A stretch of DNA of 18,635 nucleotides from Klebsiella pneumoniae (lineage in GTDB: Bacteria > Pseudomonadota > Gammaproteobacteria > Ga0077536): the NCBI GenBank assembly GCA_945873015.1, contig CAMCBY010000023.1:1-18635 (forward strand). The letters are read 5' to 3'. Below are positions 13,981 to 18,635 of the stretch, piece by piece; the stretch's first letter is position 1, and each line of letters begins with the position of its first letter. Made by a program: the position numbers and the translations under genes. The notes under the pieces are model-generated. The model was not told the DNA's origin, searched no databases, and saw only the letters and a program-made list of their open reading frames with translations.

Positions 13981-16451
13981 TGGCGTCAACTGCAAATCTC
14001 GACATTCGGCCTAGTGACCTGGATCAGGCATTTGTCCGAGTAGCTTTCGTGTCTGCCGTTGTCGTCTGGTCCTATGTCAATGCTCCAGCCTCATCCCCTA
14101 TTGAAGCGCTTCATTACAAGTACTTCACGCTCGCATTCTCCTATTGGACGTTCTCTTTGCTGGCTTATGGCTGGACGTATTTCTTTATCCAGCGAGTGGC
14201 TCCCGACTCCGCGGCTCTTATCGCGTCGAGGATAATCAGCATATTTGCAGACATCGGTGCGATCTCAAGCTACACCGCGATATCGGATAGCTTTGGGGTG
14301 ATCCTGTTCCCAGTATATTTAAACTCCATTATTGGGTACGGATATCGATTCGGAGTTAAGTATCTCTATTTCACCCTTGCAGTCGCTGCTGTCTTCTTCT
14401 CCATCGCACTGCTGCATAACGAATACTTGCGAGGAAGCCGCGAGCTTGTATTTGCCTACTATCTGGGGATGGTGTTGGTCCCACTGTACTCCGCATCTCT
14501 GTTGAAAAAGCACCGAGAGGTTCTCGAGCGAATCCGCGATTTAAACGATGCTCGGTCACGTTTTATAGCAAACATGAGCCATGAATTGCGTACTCCGCTG
14601 CATGCAATAATCAGCGTTTCTGATGTGCTTCGCGAAACCCTAGATAACGCGCGTGCGTTCGATGAGAGTCGCCAGCAAAAAATGCAGATGATTAGCGACT
14701 CGGCTCAACACCTACTTGGGCTTGTGAACAAGATACTTGACGTCGCATCCGCAGACGCAGGGAAGATACCTGTCCGCCAACGGGAGTGGATCAACGTAGT
14801 TAATGTTGTTCAAACTGCCCTGCGCATCTGCGAACCTAAGGCACAGCAAAAGGGTGTTGGATTCTATTGGTATTTCGACGCGAGGATTCCAACATGGGTG
14901 AAGAGTTCGGGAGAGTATCTTCAGGAAATCCTAATCAACACGGTTGGCAACGCGGTAAAATACACACAGACTGGGCACGTCAGTGTGCGGGTCGTGCACC
15001 AGATATCCGGTGACAAGACCATGCTGGCAGTTAGTGTGGTTGACACGGGGATCGGCATATCGTCAAAGCTGTTGCCGAACATATTCGAACCCTTCACCTT
15101 AGGCGATGACAGTGCTGCGCGGAAGTATACGGGAACCGGATTGGGCTTGACCTTAACAAAGCAATACGTCGACCTTCTCGGGGGGCAAATTTCGTTTCAG
15201 TCTGTAGAAAATATCGGAACTCACTGCAGAATTCTTATTCCCTATGAGGAGGGCAGAGACAATTCGGAGTTTCGAGCGACAGAGGCGGCGCGGGAGTGTG
15301 TATATCTAGGGCCGAACGACTTGAGTGCCGCTGACGCTGCGGCGTTTAGTGGAAGCGGTTGGAGTTGCTCATCGGTTAGTACCAGGGCTCTGGACGCTCT
15401 TGCTGAGCATGATGGCCGAGTAGTGTTTATCGACAGCGAGTTATTGAGCCACCAGGACGTGATCTTTTCGAAGATAAGCGTAAATCCGCCGCCTCGTCTT
15501 TACGTCTGCTATGGAGAGGCGGAACCTGCGCTAGTACAAAATCCGATGTTCAACAGCGCCGTTTCGCGGTCATCGACTCTTGAACTACGCCGCATGCACG
15601 TGCTCGAAAGTGCGTCCCTTCCATACCTTAATGACCAGCCGCTGGCCCCGTTACGGGTCAGTTTGCCGGTTCACGTTTTGTTAGCGGATGACAATCCGAC
15701 AAATCTCGCGACTGCGAAAATGGCGCTGGAGAGCGTCGGGCACTCGGTTGTTTGCGTCTCCAGCGGAGAAGAGGCTTTATCGGCACTTGACGAGGGTAGA
15801 TTCGGACTCGCCTTCATTGATATGCACATGCCTGGTATGTCAGGGATCGAAGTAGTGCAGATTTACCAATTCGTTTCGAATGGCACCGGAACCCCGGTGA
15901 TTATTCTCACTGCGGATGCCACTGCCGAAGCCCGTGAAGCCGCCGAGGCCAGTGGCGCGATCGCGTTTTTAACAAAGCCACTTCGCGCAAAGGAGTTCAG
16001 GGACGCCGTCGCTGCCTTTTCAGCCGAGCAGTCTAATCCCTTAATACCACTTCTGACTGACGCTAGTTACTTAGCAGAACTATCTTCGGCTATCGACCAT
16101 ACGGAGATTGATGAACTTCTTCAGATTGGTGTCGACCCGCAAGAGCTGTTTGAAATGGTGACCGAGTTTGAGGTCGATAGCTTCGAGCTTATAAGGCAGG
16201 CCGCGAGCTTCCAGCAAGAGTGCGACATTATCGCTTTCAAAGAAACGATGCACGCCCTAAAAGGCGCCGCAGCCGCACTGGGGGCAGAAAGACTAAGGGT
16301 TTTGGCGCACCAAATGGAGAGGATGCAGGTTGATGTGGCGGTAGACCACGTCGAGTTGACGAAGCGTCTGACAGGCGCCTTAAGCGAAAGCATTGCATTG
16401 CTTAAGGAGCGAATTGCTGCAGCAACGTCGAATTCTCTTCAGCGGCACTAG
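13980..16451 (+). CDS. RpfC-like hybrid sensor histidine kinase with receiver and Hpt domains
   Basis: The 823-residue protein is a membrane-bound phosphorelay kinase. Hydrophobic segments at about 17-35, 47-70, 80-100, 105-120, 126-146 and 155-173 form the sensor; its layout, with a GYGYRFG-type loop and LGMVLVPLYSASLL just before the kinase, resembles the input domain of RpfC, the DSF fatty-acid signal sensor of Xanthomonas. HisKA: SHELRTPLHAI with H201. HATPase: N320/N324, DTGIGI at 355-360, GTGLGL at 385-390. Residues about 436-545 look like a receiver fold without the acidic pair. A full receiver follows with D570/D571, phospho-acceptor D614, T644 and K666. The Hpt domain has MHALKGAAAALG with H758. 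The start overlaps a 19-codon ORF. The gene is more A/T-rich, with more ATA, TTA and AGA codons, than the ribosomal genes. Family assignment is firm; the ligand is unknown. Confidence 0.93.
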   Translation: MASTANLDIRPSDLDQAFVRVAFVSAVVVWSYVNAPASSPIEALHYKYFTLAFSYWTFSLLAYGWTYFFIQRVAPDSAALIASRIISIFADIGAISSYTAISDSFGVILFPVYLNSIIGYGYRFGVKYLYFTLAVAAVFFSIALLHNEYLRGSRELVFAYYLGMVLVPLYSASLLKKHREVLERIRDLNDARSRFIANMSHELRTPLHAIISVSDVLRETLDNARAFDESRQQKMQMISDSAQHLLGLVNKILDVASADAGKIPVRQREWINVVNVVQTALRICEPKAQQKGVGFYWYFDARIPTWVKSSGEYLQEILINTVGNAVKYTQTGHVSVRVVHQISGDKTMLAVSVVDTGIGISSKLLPNIFEPFTLGDDSAARKYTGTGLGLTLTKQYVDLLGGQISFQSVENIGTHCRILIPYEEGRDNSEFRATEAARECVYLGPNDLSAADAAAFSGSGWSCSSVSTRALDALAEHDGRVVFIDSELLSHQDVIFSKISVNPPPRLYVCYGEAEPALVQNPMFNSAVSRSSTLELRRMHVLESASLPYLNDQPLAPLRVSLPVHVLLADDNPTNLATAKMALESVGHSVVCVSSGEEALSALDEGRFGLAFIDMHMPGMSGIEVVQIYQFVSNGTGTPVIILTADATAEAREAAEASGAIAFLTKPLRAKEFRDAVAAFSAEQSNPLIPLLTDASYLAELSSAIDHTEIDELLQIGVDPQELFEMVTEFEVDSFELIRQAASFQQECDIIAFKETMHALKGAAAALGAERLRVLAHQMERMQVDVAVDHVELTKRLTGALSESIALLKERIAAATSNSLQRH

Positions 16452-16536
16452 CGAGCCGTTCTAAATTCTAGAGCGCCTAGCAATTAACTTCCTGCGGCAT
16501 GCGAGGTTTTGGATTTTGGACTGCATGGCTATTTCG

Positions 16537-16824
16537 CTATTGGCTGGATGACGCGGCGGCGATACGACGGGGCTCAGCCCTGCTGAGCGACGCAATTCGG
16601 CAGGCTATCTTGAAAAGCAAATCGTTTGTGAGCTTGCCGTGCTTCACGCAACGAAGCGCCGCCCGACGGTAGTTCCAATACTGCGGAGATAAACGGGCGC
16701 AGCCCGTCGGACCATGAACTCCCGGATCGCGAGAAGCTATTTCTGCGGGCGTCTGCGCACGATCGATAGCCTCCGAGGCTAAGTTACGGGGCGACGGGCG
16801 GGCGTGATGCTTTGTCGCTATCAT
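16537..16824 (-). CDS. Doubtful hypothetical protein, 95 residues
   Basis: This ORF begins 20 bases after the stop of the HMG-CoA lyase gene on the same strand, with an AAGG about ten bases before its ATG, so it could be a third gene of that operon. The product is basic, has no signal peptide or membrane helix, and no motif I recognise; the segment LSPQYWNYRRAALRCVKHGK is the most protein-like part. Against it: the hairpins of the region lie inside it, and the composition (many Arg, Ala, Ser) is what a chance frame in G/C-rich DNA gives. I regard it as more likely not a gene. Confidence 0.2.
   Translation of the reverse strand: MIATKHHARPSPRNLASEAIDRAQTPAEIASRDPGVHGPTGCARLSPQYWNYRRAALRCVKHGKLTNDLLFKIACRIASLSRAEPRRIAAASSSQ
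16689..16707 (-). terminator. Weak candidate terminator for the minus-strand operon
   Basis: Read on the minus strand, ACGGGC-TGC-GCCCGT (16707 to 16693) forms a six-pair hairpin followed by TTAT. It lies about 140 bases after the HMG-CoA lyase stop. The T run is poor and the loop is only three bases. If the doubtful ORF across it were real, this call would be wrong. Confidence 0.22.
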
Positions 16825-16844
16825 CGGAAAGCACCTTGCTGCGC

Positions 16845-17798
16845 TCAGCAGGTCGGAATCGTATCCCCCATTCCCCCCACAAACCCCTTCGGTACACCAG
16901 CCCGCACAAATGCTCCTCGTGTGGGCTCCCCTGCAAGATGCTGTTCCATGAAGCGTCGTGTTTCGAGCAGCTTATCTAAATCTACGCCGGTCGCGAGGCC
17001 CATGGCTTCGAGCATGAACACCAAGTCATCCATGACAACGTTGCCGCTTGCGCCTGGGGCGTAGGGGCAGCCACCGAGGCCTCCGAGGGAGGCGTCGAAG
17101 CGGCGCACGCCGACATCCAGTGCCGCAACTACGTTGGCAAGTCCAAGGCCGCGGGTATCGTGAAAATGCGCGGCAACAGGAATGTCACCAGCGATGGCTA
17201 TCACCTCGCGGAAAATCTGACGGCATTGGGTGGGGTTGCCGTACCCGACGGTGTCGGCAACGGCGATTTCATCTGCACCGAGTTCCACCAGAGCTTGCGC
17301 AGCACGTAGGACTTCGGACAACGGCACTGGACCGGCGATGGTGCAACCGAAGGCGGTTGCGAGTCCGCCTGCAACGCGTATCGATCTGTAGTCGGGATTG
17401 GAATTGCGCAAAGCGATAATGCGCGCGAAATCGTCTATCGATTCCTGCACGGAGCGGCGCACGTTGGCGCGGCTGTGCGCTTCGGAGACCGACAGTACAT
17501 AGTTCAATTGATCGGCCCCGGCCGCCATGCCGCTTTCTGCACCGCGTAGATTGGGTACCAGCACCGAGACGTGGAGACCTGGGATCTGTTTGGCTCCAGC
17601 TACGACCGCTGCGCTATCGGCCATCTGTGGGAGTAACTTCGCGGGTACGAATGAGCCGACCTCAATCTCCGGCATACCGGCCGCGGCTTCGAGTCGTATC
17701 CATTCGAGTTTTGTTTCGGTCGAAAAAATGGTTGCAATGCTCTGCAGCCCATCGCGGGTGCCGACTTCTCGCACCCAGACATCGCGTTGTTTTGACAT
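16845..17798 (-). CDS. Hydroxymethylglutaryl-CoA lyase family protein
   Basis: The 317-residue product belongs to the HMG-CoA lyase branch of the DRE-TIM metallolyases, which cleave HMG-CoA to acetoacetate and acetyl-CoA in leucine breakdown. Seen residues: R15-D16 in REVGTRDGLQ, E46 in PEIEVGSFVP, metal-binding H211 and H213 in AHFHDTRGLGLANV, the catalytic Cys C244 in the family signature GGLGGCPYAPGASGN, and N253. All key residues are present, so it should be active. GGAGGAAT before the ATG is a strong ribosome binding site. It is the second gene after an enoyl-CoA hydratase, 21 bases apart. It may act on HMG-CoA or on a related 3-hydroxy-3-methyl acyl-CoA; sequence alone does not decide. 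The short tail after VPKGFV ends in Cys. Confidence 0.9.
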   Translation of the reverse strand: MSKQRDVWVREVGTRDGLQSIATIFSTETKLEWIRLEAAAGMPEIEVGSFVPAKLLPQMADSAAVVAGAKQIPGLHVSVLVPNLRGAESGMAAGADQLNYVLSVSEAHSRANVRRSVQESIDDFARIIALRNSNPDYRSIRVAGGLATAFGCTIAGPVPLSEVLRAAQALVELGADEIAVADTVGYGNPTQCRQIFREVIAIAGDIPVAAHFHDTRGLGLANVVAALDVGVRRFDASLGGLGGCPYAPGASGNVVMDDLVFMLEAMGLATGVDLDKLLETRRFMEQHLAGEPTRGAFVRAGVPKGFVGGMGDTIPTC

Positions 17799-17819
17799 AT
17801 CTATTCCTCCGCTGCGCGC

Positions 17820-18614
17820 TCAGCGCCCTTCAAAGCGCGGCTTGCGCTTTTCGTTGAATGCCCTCACACCTTCAAGTCTGTCGGCGGTCGGCACCATCCG
17901 ATTGTATGCCTCGAGTTCGAACATGTAGGCACTATTGCGGTCGACCTGGGTCGCGAGTGCAATGGATTTTTTGGCTTGTCGAATGGAAATCGGTGCATTG
18001 CCGGCGATACGTCTCGCGGTCACCAAGGTTTCCTCAAGTAACGAGTCGGCTTCGCACACTTGATTGATCAAGCCCCAGGCATGACCTTCCGCTGCGCTGA
18101 ACGGTGAGCCGGTGTAGATGATTTCGCGGGCACGCCGTTCGCCGACTGCATGGGGCAGATTGATGGTACCTGCTGCGCCGGGCATGATGCCCAAGGTCAC
18201 TTCAGTCAATGCAAAGCGTGCATGACTGGCCGCATAGATGAAATCGCAGCCCAACGCAAACTCGCATCCTCCACCATAGGCGGCGCCGTTGACCGCGCAG
18301 ATCACCGGCACTGGACAATCGCGTAGTCCCCTTACCATCTGTTCGTAGATGGCATGCTGGTGCTGCCACTGCTGGTCGGTCATGCCATCTCTGTCTTTCA
18401 GGTCACCACCGGCGGAAAAGGCCTTGGTGCCGCGCCCGGTGACGATCACGACCCGCACGTCATCCTGGTCGACATACATGTCCTGAAAGAATGCGCGTAA
18501 TTCGATACCCATCTGCGTGTTCATGGCGTTGGCACGTTCAGGCCGATCGAGATACAGCACCAGGATATGGTCTTCGACCCGTTCCGGGCTGATGGTCGTG
18601 AAATCGGTACGCAT
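17820..18614 (-). CDS. Enoyl-CoA hydratase/isomerase (crotonase) family protein
   Basis: This complete 264-residue protein is a crotonase of the usual length. The oxyanion-hole segments are KAFSAGGDLKDRDG (residues 64-77) and AAYGGGCEFALGCDF (111-125). Both hydratase glutamates are there: E118 in GGGCEF and E138 in FALTEVTLGIMPGAAGT, so addition of water to a trans-2-enoyl-CoA is the likely reaction. It ends NEKRKPRFEGR, as is common in bacterial members. The ATG at 18614 has AGGAGAG a few bases upstream. It is the first of two genes in a probable operon with an HMG-CoA lyase, which suggests branched-chain acyl-CoA breakdown; a methylglutaconyl-CoA hydratase role is possible but unproven. DSF synthase RpfF is a relative, but nothing here favours that function over catabolism. 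Confidence 0.9.
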   Translation of the reverse strand: MRTDFTTISPERVEDHILVLYLDRPERANAMNTQMGIELRAFFQDMYVDQDDVRVVIVTGRGTKAFSAGGDLKDRDGMTDQQWQHQHAIYEQMVRGLRDCPVPVICAVNGAAYGGGCEFALGCDFIYAASHARFALTEVTLGIMPGAAGTINLPHAVGERRAREIIYTGSPFSAAEGHAWGLINQVCEADSLLEETLVTARRIAGNAPISIRQAKKSIALATQVDRNSAYMFELEAYNRMVPTADRLEGVRAFNEKRKPRFEGR

Positions 18615-18635
18615 AAACTCTCCTGGACTAAAGAT

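Larger units (their letters stand above)
16452..16844. other. Intergenic region between convergent genes, weak hairpins only
   Basis: These 393 bases lie between the kinase stop and the HMG-CoA lyase stop. I see no tRNA, insertion sequence end or known repeat. GCTCAG (16572-16577) pairs with CTGAGC (16583-16588), but no T run follows on either strand. CCGACGG at 16663-16669 and CCGTCGG at 16704-16710 are inverted copies that could pair over 34 bases, competing with the smaller hairpin at 16693-16707. A minus-strand ORF of 95 codons spans 16537-16824 and is listed separately as doubtful. No strong terminator for the kinase is visible. Confidence 0.5.

Noticed and set aside
17820..18614. Crotonase gene as an RpfF-type DSF synthase partner of the RpfC-like kinase
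   Set aside because: It has both hydratase glutamates, but so do many crotonases. Its motifs look like an ordinary enoyl-CoA hydratase, it is shorter than RpfF (about 289 residues), and it is cotranscribed with an HMG-CoA lyase. The link is kept only as a question.
1..18635. tRNA genes, CRISPR arrays, insertion sequences, prophage attachment sites
   Set aside because: No repeat-spacer pattern, transposase motif, terminal inverted repeat or cloverleaf-like sequence was found by eye on either strand.

Overview
The window is a bacterial chromosome segment, very probably from a gammaproteobacterium. It carries the end of a str operon (tuf), the whole S10-spc-alpha ribosomal protein cluster, and then unrelated accessory genes. 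Three things support the assignment. The proteins, especially RpoA, L2, S11 and L22, look closely Escherichia/Pseudomonas-like. secY is followed directly by rpmJ without infA, which is usual in gammaproteobacteria and differs from the common betaproteobacterial secY-infA-rpmJ order. S14 is the long zinc-free type. I cannot name a genus; a lineage near the Xanthomonadales or a neighbouring deep order is only a guess, prompted by the RpfC-like kinase.

Positions 2-13630 hold one dense plus-strand array: tuf (3' end), rpsJ, rplC, rplD, rplW, rplB, rpsS, rplV, rpsC, rplP, rpmC, rpsQ, rplN, rplX, rplE, rpsN, rpsH, rplF, rplR, rpsE, rpmD, rplO, secY, rpmJ, rpsM, rpsK, rpsD, rpoA, rplQ. Gaps are at most 55 bases, several genes overlap by 1 or 4 bases, and I see no internal terminator. 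A strong intrinsic terminator at 13655-13677 closes the array. The products form both ribosomal subunits, the main channel of the Sec translocon and the RNA polymerase alpha subunit.

Positions 13678-16451 hold a non-coding or weakly coding stretch and then a large hybrid sensor kinase gene whose base composition is visibly more A/T-rich than the ribosomal genes. The kinase has an RpfC-like membrane sensor, an HisKA/HATPase core, a degenerate receiver-like segment, a full receiver and a C-terminal Hpt domain. Directly before it, and overlapping its start codon as TAATG, is a possible 19-codon leader ORF.

Positions 16452-18635 are on the minus strand. An enoyl-CoA hydratase gene is followed by an HMG-CoA lyase family gene in a probable two-gene catabolic operon (acyl-CoA or leucine-type degradation), convergent with the kinase. 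About 390 bases between the convergent genes hold only a doubtful small ORF and weak hairpins. The most interesting point is the kinase: its leader ORF, its non-canonical domain between kinase and receiver, and the question of whether it senses a fatty-acid signal as RpfC does.
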